Source: Paracoccaceae bacterium
GTDB lineage: Bacteria; Pseudomonadota; Alphaproteobacteria; Rhodobacterales; Rhodobacteraceae
Assembly: GCA_021647745.1 (NCBI GenBank)
Contig: JAKIUB010000003.1
Location: 1 to 64,000 of the forward strand
Reading direction: 5' to 3'
DNA: 64,000 bases
In this document: one piece after another, positions 44,431 through 54,240 of the stretch
How positions within the stretch are numbered: the stretch's first letter is position 1
How the letters are laid out: every line of letters starts with the position of its first letter
Notes under the pieces: generated by a model
What the model was told of the DNA's origin: nothing
The model's input: the letters and a program-made list of their open reading frames with translations, nothing else
Databases searched by the model: none
Program-made: the position numbers and the translations under genes

Positions 44431-44598
44431 ATGCTCTACCTTCTCGCTTTCATACTTGGCTTTGCCCTTGGCTGGTTCACGGCCACTAAAAAGGGTGGCA
44501 ACACCGCCGACAAAATCCAGTATGGTGTTATCTTTGGCATGATCGCCATGGTGCTGCTGATGTTCAGCATTCTGATCCTTGGCTTTGTATTGATATAA
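44431..44598 (+). CDS. 55-residue membrane protein
   Basis: A short ORF with AGGAAG directly after the previous stop. MLYLLAFILGFALGWFTA, a short basic loop (TKKGGNTADK), then a second helix (VIFGMIAMVLLMFSILILGF). The stop is 3 bases before the VWA gene, so it fits snugly in the operon. Function unknown. Confidence 0.75.
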   Translation: MLYLLAFILGFALGWFTATKKGGNTADKIQYGVIFGMIAMVLLMFSILILGFVLI

Positions 44599-44601
44599 TC
44601 G

Positions 44602-45786
<1,185 letters not shown>

Positions 45787-45846
45787 GCGGTGGCTTGCAT
45801 CCGGTCAAGTTAGCGCCTAGATACTTGCCCCGAACAGGAGATCCGC

Positions 45847-46185
45847 ATGAAAACCGTCAGATATCTTTGGCAGAACCACCGGCTGTTGCTGATCGGGTTC
45901 GGGGTCGCGGCGCTGGTCACCACCCTGTTTCTGGTCAAGTTCACCGTTTCGATGGTCTATTGGTCCAACAACCGTAACGCCAGTATCGAGCCATGGATGC
46001 CGATCGGCTATATCGCGCACTCCTACGAGGTGGACCGCAACTGGCTACTGGAGCAGACCGGCCTGCCCGAAGGTGAAGGCCGCCCGCACCAATCCATCAA
46101 GGATACCGCCGCCGCTGCCGATATATCTTATGACGACATGCGCATCCGCCTGCTGGAAGCGATCAAGGCCGAGCGCGAAAAATGA
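45847..46185 (+). CDS. Small membrane-anchored protein, unknown function
   Basis: 112 residues with AGGAG upstream. One N-terminal membrane helix (LLLIGFGVAALVTTLFLVKFTV), then a soluble part (PWMPIGYIAHSYEVDRNWLLEQTGLP...) that resembles a small helical DNA-binding-like fold, though unproven. Its stop overlaps the DedA start as ATGA. Confidence 0.72.
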   Translation: MKTVRYLWQNHRLLLIGFGVAALVTTLFLVKFTVSMVYWSNNRNASIEPWMPIGYIAHSYEVDRNWLLEQTGLPEGEGRPHQSIKDTAAAADISYDDMRIRLLEAIKAEREK

Positions 46186-46784
46186 CAGAGCTGCTGCTTG
46201 AACTTGTCTCTGACTATGGGCTGGTTATCCTCGGAGGCACTGTCTTTTTGGCAGCGCTTGGCGCACCCCTGCCCGGCACGGTGCTGCTGGTGCTTAGCGG
46301 TGCCTTTGCTGCCGGTGGTGATATGGCACCGGTGGCAGTGATCCTGACCGCATATTTTGCGGCGGTCGCCGGTGATATCAGCGGCTATATTATCGGCTTC
46401 AAGGGCGGCGCGTGGCTGCAAGGCAAGCTGCGTAACGCCGGGCTTGGTGCCCAAATCGGCAAGGCCGAGGGCTTTATGGCCAAATGGGGCGGGCTTGGTG
46501 TGTTTTTCAGCCGCTGGCTGGTGGCCCCGATCGGTCCGACGCTCAACTATGTGGCAGGAATCGGCCGCTTTAGCTGGCAGCGTTTTGTACTCTGGGATAT
46601 GCTCGGAGAGGCCGTCTGGGTCGGGCTATATGTGGCCATCGGCATGGTCTTTTCAGCCTCGGCACTGGCGCTGGTGGATATGATCGCCTCGGCCAGCTGG
46701 GTGATCATTGGCGCGCTGGGGATGTATTTTATGGGCAAACGCCTGATAAAACTGGCCAGAGGGGCTGGGAAACCGGCGCAATAG
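46182..46784 (+). CDS. DedA-family membrane protein
   Basis: 200 residues. The VTT/DedA core: GAPLPGTVLLVLSGAFA near 27, GDISGYIIGFKGG, and FFSRWLVAPIGPTLNYVAGIGRFSWQRF, with the conserved Arg in the re-entrant loop. DedA proteins act as lipid (undecaprenyl or phospholipid) flippases or scramblases. Translationally coupled to the previous gene. Confidence 0.88.
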   Translation: MTELLLELVSDYGLVILGGTVFLAALGAPLPGTVLLVLSGAFAAGGDMAPVAVILTAYFAAVAGDISGYIIGFKGGAWLQGKLRNAGLGAQIGKAEGFMAKWGGLGVFFSRWLVAPIGPTLNYVAGIGRFSWQRFVLWDMLGEAVWVGLYVAIGMVFSASALALVDMIASASWVIIGALGMYFMGKRLIKLARGAGKPAQ

Positions 46785-46800
46785 TGCCTATATTCGGCCC

Positions 46801-47481
46801 ATGCTACGCTATTCTCCCATATTGCTGGCGGTATTGATCGGTTGGTTGACCTATCTTTTTTCCGCCCGGAAAACCCGCCGCGATCTTGCTGCCAATTCCA
46901 GCGAGCTAAAAGACAAAAAGCTGCTCGGGCTTTTGCGCCAAATGGCGCGGGCGCTCGATATTCCCGCCGTTCGGGTTTATGTATATGAAATTGCACCCAT
47001 AAACGGGCTAGCCTCCCCTGACGGGAAGATATTCATCACCCGTGGCCTGCTGGACAAATACCGCTCCGGCGAAATCAGCGCTGCCGAGCTGGCCTCTGTT
47101 ATTGCCCATGAAATGGGGCATATCGCGCTGGGGCACTCCTCCAGAAGGCTGATAGATTTTACCGGGCAAAATGTAATGCGTGCCATGCTGATGGGGGTAT
47201 TTGGCCGCTATCTGCCGATTGTTGGCGGCTATTTGGCCAATTTTCTCATTACCCTGCTCGCCGCCTCGCTATCGCGCAAGGATGAATACGAGGCCGATGC
47301 TTACGGCGCGGCACTACTGCTCAAATCCGGCATCGGGCTTTCGGCCCAGATCGGGATGTTTCGAAAGCTGCAGATCTGGAGTGCCAAACAGGGCGGCACC
47401 CCCGCCTGGCTGATGAGCCATCCCGACACCAAGCTGCGCATCGCCGCCATTGAAAAGCTCAAGGCCGGCTGGGAGGTCTGA
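46801..47481 (+). CDS. M48-family metalloprotease
   Basis: 226 residues. N-terminal membrane segment, then VIAHEMGHIALGH with the zinc motif H103EMGH107 and a third ligand in KDEYEADAYGAALL. Resembles short periplasmic or membrane HtpX/BepA-like peptidases involved in envelope quality control. Confidence 0.86.
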   Translation: MLRYSPILLAVLIGWLTYLFSARKTRRDLAANSSELKDKKLLGLLRQMARALDIPAVRVYVYEIAPINGLASPDGKIFITRGLLDKYRSGEISAAELASVIAHEMGHIALGHSSRRLIDFTGQNVMRAMLMGVFGRYLPIVGGYLANFLITLLAASLSRKDEYEADAYGAALLLKSGIGLSAQIGMFRKLQIWSAKQGGTPAWLMSHPDTKLRIAAIEKLKAGWEV

Positions 47482-47655
47482 CAACCCTCACAAAAGCATC
47501 GGTCTGCCTCCGGCAACCCCCGAGACTTTCAGGCAGCCGGGCTCGCGTGCTTCAGGCTGGCGAAAGCCCACAACCACAACAAAAGCCGGCATAAGACGTT
47601 TGAGTAGTATCCGCCCTAATCAAGCCTTGGTTTGCAAAAATAAAGTCTGGAATAA
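47482..47655. other. Intergenic stretch with no recognised feature
   Basis: 174 bases between convergent genes. Only a weak GGCT/AGCC hairpin was seen; no gene and no clear terminator T-run. Confidence 0.5.
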
Positions 47656-48690
47656 TCACTCCACACGCCAATATAGCGGAAAGCCGGGGAAAAACACCGT
47701 GACGGGGCCAGCCGCCGTTTCGATTTTGGCGGGAAAATCTACGGGGGCTTCCTGCTTGGTAAGGGTGATCTTATCCGCATTCGGTCGCAGGCCATAAAAG
47801 GCGGGACCATTGAGGCTGGTGAAGGCTTCCAGCTTGTTCAAGGCACCTGCATCCTCGAACACATGGGCAAGGCAGGCCATGGTATTAGTGGCGCTGAAAA
47901 CCCCGGCGCAGCCACAAGCGCTTTCCTTGTCGGGGTCGGTGTGGGGAGCGCTGTCTGTGCCAAGAAAAAACTTGGGGTTGCCGGAGGTGGCGGCCTCTAC
48001 CAGCGCCAGCCGGTGGGCCTCGCGCTTGGCGATGGGCAGGCAGTAGTAGTGCGGCTTGATCCCTCCGACCAACATATGATTGCGATTGATGATCAGGTGG
48101 TGGGTCGTGAGGGTAGCCGCGGTATTATCAGCGCTGCTTACATAATCCACCCCGTCGCGCGTGGTCACATGCTCCATGATGATCTTCAGTTCGGGCAGGC
48201 GGGTGCGTAAAGGTGCCAGAACCCGCTCGACAAACACCGCCTCGCGGTCAAAGATATCAACCTCTGGGTCCGTCACCTCGCCGTGCACACAAAGCGGCAG
48301 GCCAATTTCGGCCATGCGCTCCAGCACCGGCATTACCTTTTCCATATCCCCCACACCAGAATCAGAATTGGTGGTTGCCCCCGCCGGATAAAGCTTCACC
48401 GCTGTGATCAGCCCAGAGTTGGCGGCCTGCGCCACATCTTCGGGGTCGGTCGTTTCGGTTAGATAAAGGGTCATCAAAGGGCTAAAATCCGCCCCCTCGG
48501 GCAGGGCGTCCACGATGCGATTGCGATAAGCCGCCGCCTGCTCTCCCGTCACTACCGGCGGCACGAGGTTGGGCATGATGATGGCGCGGGCAAAGTCGCG
48601 GGCGCTCTCGGGCAGCACCCCTGCCAGCATATCTCCGTCGCGCAGGTGCAGGTGCCAATCGTCCGGGCGGGTGAGGGTCAGGGTTTGCAT
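47656..48690 (-). CDS. pyrC: Dihydroorotase
   Basis: 344 residues, the class II (E. coli PyrC) length. PDDWHLHLRDG supplies the HxH zinc ligands, VKLYPAGATTNSD the carbamylated Lys, LCVHGEV and EHVTTRDGVD further ligands, and GTDSAPH the active-site Asp. Closes carbamoyl-aspartate to dihydroorotate in pyrimidine synthesis. Confidence 0.95.
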   Translation of the reverse strand: MQTLTLTRPDDWHLHLRDGDMLAGVLPESARDFARAIIMPNLVPPVVTGEQAAAYRNRIVDALPEGADFSPLMTLYLTETTDPEDVAQAANSGLITAVKLYPAGATTNSDSGVGDMEKVMPVLERMAEIGLPLCVHGEVTDPEVDIFDREAVFVERVLAPLRTRLPELKIIMEHVTTRDGVDYVSSADNTAATLTTHHLIINRNHMLVGGIKPHYYCLPIAKREAHRLALVEAATSGNPKFFLGTDSAPHTDPDKESACGCAGVFSATNTMACLAHVFEDAGALNKLEAFTSLNGPAFYGLRPNADKITLTKQEAPVDFPAKIETAAGPVTVFFPGFPLYWRVE

Positions 48691-48737
48691 GGGGTGGCTC
48701 CTTTTGGGAGGGTTTAGCGCATATTGGCCCTTGGGAG

Positions 48738-49376
48738 CTAGAGCCTTTTATAGGCGTCAAACGCCACCCCAAGCCCGAGAGCGATATAAACCGTGCCAAA
48801 CAGCCGCTGCATGCCGCGCCGGGTGTTTTGAAACCATTTGCGCACACGGATGGTGGAAAACAGGCTGGCCGTGATGAAATGCAAAAGGACAATATGAACA
48901 ACGCTGAAAATGACAATCACCATCAGCATCCAAAGCGGCGCATTGACCGGCACAAAAGCGGTCAGGATAGAGCTAAAAAATATGGCGGCTTTGGGGTTGG
49001 TCATCGTCACCAGAAGCCCAAGCCGAAAGGCAGCCCGATTGCTGACAGGGCTTGTTTGGGCGGGCAAAATCTCGTCCGCTACTCGCGCAGCCTGGAAAGA
49101 TTTATAGCCAAGCCAAAGCAGATAACCAGCCCCGAGTATGCGCAGGGCAAACACCATATTGGGAAACAGCTCGAAAACAACCGTCACACCGGACACCGCC
49201 AAAACCACCCAGATAAAGCCGCCAAAAGACACGCCGAGCGCCGTGGCAAAGCCGCTACGCCGGCCTTGGTTGGTGGCCGCGCTAATAATCACCAGCATAT
49301 TCGGGCCGGGAGTGAGCCAGCCAAGAATATTGATGATGAAAATGGCAAAAAGCGTGGTGATAATTTCCGGGATCAC
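48738..49376 (-). CDS. LysE/RhtB-family amino acid exporter
   Basis: 212 residues with about six membrane helices. The family signature GWLTPGPNMLVIISAATNQGRR is at 19-40 region, and TNPKAAIFF in the middle. Exports amino acids such as Lys, homoserine or Thr; the substrate is unknown. No LysR regulator is adjacent. Confidence 0.88.
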   Translation of the reverse strand: MIPEIITTLFAIFIINILGWLTPGPNMLVIISAATNQGRRSGFATALGVSFGGFIWVVLAVSGVTVVFELFPNMVFALRILGAGYLLWLGYKSFQAARVADEILPAQTSPVSNRAAFRLGLLVTMTNPKAAIFFSSILTAFVPVNAPLWMLMVIVIFSVVHIVLLHFITASLFSTIRVRKWFQNTRRGMQRLFGTVYIALGLGVAFDAYKRL

Positions 49377-49494
49377 GGGATGTCCGATATATGGCTCTGT
49401 ATCAGAGTGAGGCTAGCGCGGGCATTTGTAAAGCCTGCGGGCTTGTCATTTTTGTGCTGAGCCACCACATAACCCATGCCGGTATCATCCGGCA

Positions 49495-49620
49495 TTCTCA
49501 GGGCGGGGCGAAATTCCCCACCGGCGGTGATAGCCCGCGAGCGCACCCCTTACGGGTGGTCAAGCAGATTTGGTGAAATTCCAGAGCCGACGGTTAAAGT
49601 CCGGATGGAAGAGAATGGGT
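49495..49620 (+). ncRNA. FMN riboswitch (RFN element)
   Basis: The conserved run is clear: CTCAGGGCGGGGCGAAATTC, CCCCACCGGCGGT, then GAGCCGACGGTTAAAGTCC and GGATGGAAGAGAATG. It folds into the six-stem FMN aptamer and lies 56 bases before the lumazine synthase start. Binding FMN should reduce expression. Confidence 0.93.
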
Positions 49621-49675
49621 GCCTTTTGGTGCTCTTTTTGCTCTGGGTTGGTGTCTGGATAAAAAGGAGTGACCT

Positions 49676-50107
49676 ATGACACAAACCCATAAAATTGCCT
49701 TTATTAAGGCCCGCTGGCATGCGGATATTGTGGACCAGGCGCTGGTTGGGTTTAACCAGCAAATGCAGGCCGATGGCTTTGCCTGCGAGGTAAGCGCTTA
49801 CGATGTGCCGGGGGCCTTTGAAGCCCCGCTTTTGGCCAAGCGGCTGGCGGTTAGCCATGATGCGGTGGTCATTGCCGCGCTGGTGGTGGATGGCGGTATT
49901 TATCGGCACGATTTCGTGGCGGCGGCGGTGGTTAACGGCATTATGCAGGCCCAGCTTGAAACCGATGTGCCGATGTTTAGCGTCTCGCTTACCCCGCATC
50001 ATTTTCATGCCCATGACGAACACCAGCGCTATTTCAAGGCGCATTTTCTGCAAAAAGGCGCCGAAGCCGCCGAGGCGGTGCAAATGGTGCTGAAACTCGA
50101 AATTTAG
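49676..50107 (+). CDS. ribH: 6,7-dimethyl-8-ribityllumazine synthase (type II-like)
   Basis: 143 residues with AAAGGAG upstream. YDVPGAFEAPLLAKRL and VVDGGIYRHDFVAAAVVNG match the RibH2-type enzymes known from Brucella and rhizobia more than standard RibH. Makes lumazine, the riboflavin precursor. Single gene behind the FMN riboswitch; no other rib genes are nearby. Confidence 0.9.
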   Translation: MTQTHKIAFIKARWHADIVDQALVGFNQQMQADGFACEVSAYDVPGAFEAPLLAKRLAVSHDAVVIAALVVDGGIYRHDFVAAAVVNGIMQAQLETDVPMFSVSLTPHHFHAHDEHQRYFKAHFLQKGAEAAEAVQMVLKLEI

Positions 50108-50121
50108 CGCCGGCTTGGGGG

Positions 50122-50508
50122 CTATTCTGGCCGCGCCAAGGCCCAAACACCCCCGCGCCCGTCGCCATTAATATCACCAACCGCACTATCACCGATAAAG
50201 AGGTAAAGCGGCTGGCCCTTATAGGCGATTTGCATTTGGCCGTCACTACGCTCAATCAGGGTGTAGCTTTCGGGCATGTCGGTATCGGCAGGCAAAATCG
50301 CAGGCGGCCAGTTGGTGGCGCATTCCCCGTAGCAGTTTGATACGCCAGCCTCGTCATTGGCAAATGTATAAAGGCTCATGTGATCTTGAGCCATGATAAA
50401 AACCTGCCCGTTGAGCGGGGCACTCATCACATATTTATTGCCGTGGGAATCTGCAAACCCTGCCGTGGCCGAAAGCGTCAGCGCTGTTGCCAAAATGAGT
50501 TTTTTCAT
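50122..50508 (-). CDS. Secreted YxYxxD-repeat (COG4315-type) protein
   Basis: 128 residues from the ATG at 50508, with GGAGG upstream. Signal peptide (KKLILATALTLSATAGFA), then SLYTFANDEAGVSNCYGECATNWPP and PLYLFIGDSAVGDINGDG, the paired aromatic-aspartate motifs of the family. Periplasmic, function unknown. Confidence 0.83.
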   Translation of the reverse strand: MKKLILATALTLSATAGFADSHGNKYVMSAPLNGQVFIMAQDHMSLYTFANDEAGVSNCYGECATNWPPAILPADTDMPESYTLIERSDGQMQIAYKGQPLYLFIGDSAVGDINGDGRGGVWALARPE

Positions 50509-50600
50509 AATACCTCCGGTTTGCCGCGCGGCTCTGCGCAACTTCCAGAGAGCCATAAACCAGTCCGGTGCTGCGGACCAATCACAACTGCGAGACCGCC

Positions 50601-51308
50601 CTATTGCGGTTTTTTGAACATGGCCGATTTCCGAATTACCTCTTTTTCGTCAGCCGGCCGGCTTTTGGCAAGGAGTGCCCGCCCTGCCTGTACGGCCGGG
50701 CGGGCCTTTATGCGCACAAGCCAGGCTTTCACGTTGGGCATGTTGTCGATATCCTGCTCTTGCCGCTGCCAGAGCGAAACCCAGCCCCAGATCGCCATAT
50801 CGGCAATGGAATATTCCCCGGCCACATAATCCTTGCCCGCAAGCTGGGTATCAAGCACCTTATAGAGCCGTGCCACCTCGCTGCGATAGCGGTCCTTGGC
50901 ATAAGGGATATCATGGGGCGGCTCCATTTCGGGAGCGTATACCAAAAAGTGGTGCGCCTGCCCTGCCATCGGGCCAACCCCGCCCACCTGCCAAAACAGC
51001 CACTGGTCGATTTCAATGCGCTCGCGCTCGGAGCGCCCGTAAAACTTGCCGGTTTTGCGTGCCAGATACTGCAAAATCGCCCCGCTTTCAAAAATCGAAA
51101 CCGGCGCGCCATCCGGCCCGTCATGGTCAACAATCGCGGGCATTTTACTATTGGGAGAGACCGCCTTGAACCAATCCGTAAACTGGTCTCCCTTACCGAT
51201 ATCAACCGGTATCATGTTATACTCCAGCCCCATTTCCTCAAGCGCGATAGGGATCTTCCAGCCATTGGGCGTGGGCCAGAAATAAAGATCAATCGGTTTA
51301 GTCATCAC
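50601..51308 (-). CDS. Glutathione S-transferase family protein
   Basis: 235 residues. Thioredoxin-like N domain (YFWPTPNGWKIPIALEE, then SPNSKMPAIVDHDG and SIFESGAILQYLA) and a helical C domain with YSIADMAIWGW. Resembles YfcG/YghU-like disulfide-bond reductases. Starts 207 bases from the divergent metZ region. Confidence 0.88.
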   Translation of the reverse strand: MMTKPIDLYFWPTPNGWKIPIALEEMGLEYNMIPVDIGKGDQFTDWFKAVSPNSKMPAIVDHDGPDGAPVSIFESGAILQYLARKTGKFYGRSERERIEIDQWLFWQVGGVGPMAGQAHHFLVYAPEMEPPHDIPYAKDRYRSEVARLYKVLDTQLAGKDYVAGEYSIADMAIWGWVSLWQRQEQDIDNMPNVKAWLVRIKARPAVQAGRALLAKSRPADEKEVIRKSAMFKKPQ

Positions 51309-51402
51309 AGCATTCCTTTTAACCTGAGCAATTCAGACGGGTAATAGCCCGTTTTCACAACGGGGGAATTGACCTGTATCATAGAACCGGTTAATCAACG
51401 CG

Positions 51403-51460
51403 CAAGTGGTGCTTTGTCGAACCGGATTGCGGGCCACTCTAAATATGCCGCTAAAGAGGT
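51403..51460 (+). ncRNA. SAM-II riboswitch
   Basis: AAGTGGTGCTTTG, ACCGGATTGCGGGCCACTCT and AAATATGCCGCTAAAGAGG match the compact SAM-II pseudoknot, with the GTGG/CCAC stem (51406-51409 with 51434-51437) and the conserved GCTAAAGAGG. It sits 55 bases before metZ, where SAM should lower expression. Confidence 0.9.
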
Positions 51461-51515
51461 CGTGGCCCGAAAGCCCGATCAGGTTTTTATGGAGGCCGGA
51501 GTTTCCGGGTAAAAT

Positions 51516-52694
51516 ATGAAAAATCTACACACCCGCACCCAGCTGGTGCATGCAGGTACGCGGCGCAGCCAGTATGGCGAGCTGAGCGAGGCAATCTACC
51601 TGACGCAGGGTTTTGTCTACCCCAGCGCCGAGGCTGCGCAAGCCCGCTTTGACGAGCTGGGCGATGACGAGTTCATCTATGCCCGCTACGGCAACCCCAC
51701 GGTTGCGATGTTTGAAGACCGGATCGCAATGATCGAGGGCGCCGAGGCGGCTTTTGCCACGGCTTCGGGCATGGCGGCGGTCAATGGCGCGCTTTTTGCG
51801 CTGCTTGAGGCCGGTGATCATATTGTTGCTGCCAAAGCCCTGTTTGGCTCCTGTCTTTTTATTGTCGATACGCTTCTGCCCCAATACGGGGTCGAGGTCA
51901 CGCTGGTTGACGGCACAAACCTTGACGAGTGGCGTGCCGCCATGCGCCCCAATACCAAAGTTTGCTTTTTCGAAACCCTTTCCAACCCGACACTGGAAGC
52001 GATCGACATAGCCGGGGTTGCGGCAATTGCGCACGATTTTGGGGCCAAGGTTGTGGTCGATAATGTATTTGCCACGCCAATTTTCCAGCGCGCCCTTACG
52101 CTTGGCGCCGATGTTATCATCTATTCGGCAACCAAACATATCGACGGTCAGGGCCGCTGCCTCGGCGGTGTGGTTCTGGGAGATAAAGATTTTATTCGCG
52201 GCCCGCTGGAAACCTATCTCAAGCATACCGGCGGAGCGCTCAGCCCGTTTAATGCCTGGGTGATGCTTAAAGGGCTGGAAACACTGGATCTGCGGGTGCG
52301 CGCACAGGCAGATACCGCATTAAAGCTATCTAATGCTTTGGAAAACCATAAAAAATTAGCCCGCACGATTTATCCCGGTCTCAAAAGCCATCCGCAGCAC
52401 GAACTGGTTAATCGCCAGATGGAGGCCGGCGGCACCGTTTTTTCGCTTGAAATAATCGGCGGCAAGGCGGCGGCATTCCGCTTTATCAATGCGCTCGAAA
52501 TCGTGCTGATTTCCAATAATCTTGGCGATGCCAAAAGCATCATTACCCATCCGGCCACCACCACCCATTCACGCCTCACCGCCGAGCAGCTTGCCGATCT
52601 GGGTATTTCCGAAGGACTCGTGCGGGTGTCGGTCGGGCTGGAAGATTTTGGCGATCTGCTCGGAGACATAGAAGCCGCCCTGAATTCCGGCTAG
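51516..52694 (+). CDS. metZ: O-succinylhomoserine sulfhydrylase
   Basis: 392 residues of the Cys/Met metabolism PLP family. YARYGNPTVAMFEDRIA near 50 binds cofactor phosphate, and IYSATKHIDGQGR carries the PLP Lys207. Makes homocysteine from O-succinylhomoserine and sulfide. Control by the upstream SAM-II riboswitch is consistent. Confidence 0.94.
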   Translation: MKNLHTRTQLVHAGTRRSQYGELSEAIYLTQGFVYPSAEAAQARFDELGDDEFIYARYGNPTVAMFEDRIAMIEGAEAAFATASGMAAVNGALFALLEAGDHIVAAKALFGSCLFIVDTLLPQYGVEVTLVDGTNLDEWRAAMRPNTKVCFFETLSNPTLEAIDIAGVAAIAHDFGAKVVVDNVFATPIFQRALTLGADVIIYSATKHIDGQGRCLGGVVLGDKDFIRGPLETYLKHTGGALSPFNAWVMLKGLETLDLRVRAQADTALKLSNALENHKKLARTIYPGLKSHPQHELVNRQMEAGGTVFSLEIIGGKAAAFRFINALEIVLISNNLGDAKSIITHPATTTHSRLTAEQLADLGISEGLVRVSVGLEDFGDLLGDIEAALNSG

Positions 52695-52819
52695 ACTTGC
52701 AATATTTTACTCTTGTTCATACTTTAGCAATGAATTGATAAGACCTTGTTATCCGGAACAGGCGCGCTGCGTCTGTCAGGTATTGTAAAGGCAATGCCGG
52801 CAACGGTAAGGAGTGAAGA

Positions 52820-53449
52820 ATGAACGTGATCCATTCGAGTATGACAAACGCGGGGGCCAAGGCCCTGCTGGAGACAAAACCAAGCCGTGAAGAAGCGGAA
52901 GAAGCCGTGCGCACTCTGCTGCGCTGGGCGGGTGATGACCCCACCCGCGAAGGCCTGCTCGACACACCAAAACGGGTGACTAAAGCCTATGGCCAGTGGT
53001 TTCGCGGCTACGGCGAAGACCCTGCCGAAATGTTGCAGCGCACGTTTGACGAGGTCGAGGGCTATGACGAGATCGTCGCCCTGTGCAATATCCGTTTCGA
53101 GAGCTATTGCGAGCACCACATGGCCCCGATTATCGGGGTTGCCCATGTCGCCTATATCCCGACCAGACGCGTTGTCGGCATTTCCAAGCTGGCGCGGGTG
53201 ATCGATGCCTATGCCAAGCGCCTGCAAGTGCAGGAAAAAATGACCGCCCAGATCGCCAACACCCTGTTTGATGTGCTCAAACCCAAAGGCGTAGCCGTGA
53301 TGATCGAAGGTGAGCACCACTGCATGTCCACCCGCGGCGTATACAAACCCGGGGTCAATATGGTGACAAAAAAAATGCTGGGTGCATTCAAGGATGACCC
53401 GATACAGCGTCAGGAATTTATGGATATCGTCAGCAACTCCAAGGGCTGA
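52820..53449 (+). CDS. folE: GTP cyclohydrolase I
   Basis: 209 residues with TAAGGAG upstream. FESYCEHHMAPIIG supplies zinc Cys and catalytic His, KLARVIDAYAKRLQVQE and VMIEGEHHCMSTRGV the rest of the site. First step of folate (and queuosine precursor) synthesis from GTP. Confidence 0.96.
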   Translation: MNVIHSSMTNAGAKALLETKPSREEAEEAVRTLLRWAGDDPTREGLLDTPKRVTKAYGQWFRGYGEDPAEMLQRTFDEVEGYDEIVALCNIRFESYCEHHMAPIIGVAHVAYIPTRRVVGISKLARVIDAYAKRLQVQEKMTAQIANTLFDVLKPKGVAVMIEGEHHCMSTRGVYKPGVNMVTKKMLGAFKDDPIQRQEFMDIVSNSKG

Positions 53450-53673
53450 CCGCGCGCGCCGCCACCGATATTGCCGCACACGCTCAAATCCTCCGGCTTG
53501 GGCGTGGCTGCGGGATTCTTTGCCGGTTTGCCAAGGCTGGCCTGAAAAACCTGACCAAACGAAGCATCCGCGTTGCCTTTGGCAAAACGACACAGGTGCC
53601 CCCTGACGCAAATTGTTGAATCCGGTTAAAAAAGTCCCTATGCTCGGTTCTGGTCGGCAGCGGAGAAGCAGAT
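53450..53673. other. Intergenic stretch with no recognised feature
   Basis: 224 bases after folE. No convincing gene, terminator T-run or riboswitch pattern seen. Confidence 0.5.
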
Positions 53674-54231
53674 TTGCAAAAACTAGCCTTATTCTGTTTT
53701 GCGCTTTTGGGTGCGGGGGCTGCCCATGCCCAGCTTCCGGCATTGCCCGAGCCAACCGGCCAACCCGTGGCAATGAGCATCTATCTGACCGGCTATAGCT
53801 ACTGGGATAATACCCCCACTGCCACAGTCGAAATATCCCACCCCGTGCGCCAGCGCCTCGCGGGCGGAATGGGGACATATTCCAACCCCGTCACTCTCGC
53901 TGTCGGCCACCGGATAACCGCTGGAGAGGATATTCTGGATTTCCCCGCAGGCACGGTATTTTACCTTCCGCGGCTGCGCAAATACGCCATTGTCGAAGAT
54001 ACATGTGGCGATGGACCAACCCCGCAGGAGGGGCCGTGCCGTATAGGCTACAAGGGGCTGCCGTGGCTTGATATTTATGTTGACGGGGCTTCCTCATCAA
54101 AAGAAATCACCAAAAAGTGTATGGAAAAAATAACCGGTATTCAGCCTGTGGTGATGAACCCCGGGCCGAATATGTCGGTGGTTGTCGGGCCTCTCACCGA
54201 GGGTGGCTGCTTTATTTTTCCGGATCCATAG
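53674..54231 (+). CDS. Secreted protein with 3D/double-psi-barrel-like core
   Basis: 185 residues from a TTG at 53674 with GGAGA upstream. Signal peptide (MQKLALFCFALLGAGAAHAQ). The core GTYSNPVTLAV, FPAGTVFYLPRLRKYAIVEDTCGD and PWLDIYVDG resembles the 3D domain of MltA-type and expansin-like barrels, here with cysteines. Ten bases before trkH, so perhaps co-transcribed. Function unknown. Confidence 0.7.
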   Translation: MQKLALFCFALLGAGAAHAQLPALPEPTGQPVAMSIYLTGYSYWDNTPTATVEISHPVRQRLAGGMGTYSNPVTLAVGHRITAGEDILDFPAGTVFYLPRLRKYAIVEDTCGDGPTPQEGPCRIGYKGLPWLDIYVDGASSSKEITKKCMEKITGIQPVVMNPGPNMSVVVGPLTEGGCFIFPDP

Positions 54232-54240
54232 GGGGTAAGG

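Noticed and set aside
52724..53878. A 384-codon minus-strand frame over folE
   Set aside because: folE is unmistakable on the plus strand and the antisense protein has no known motif.
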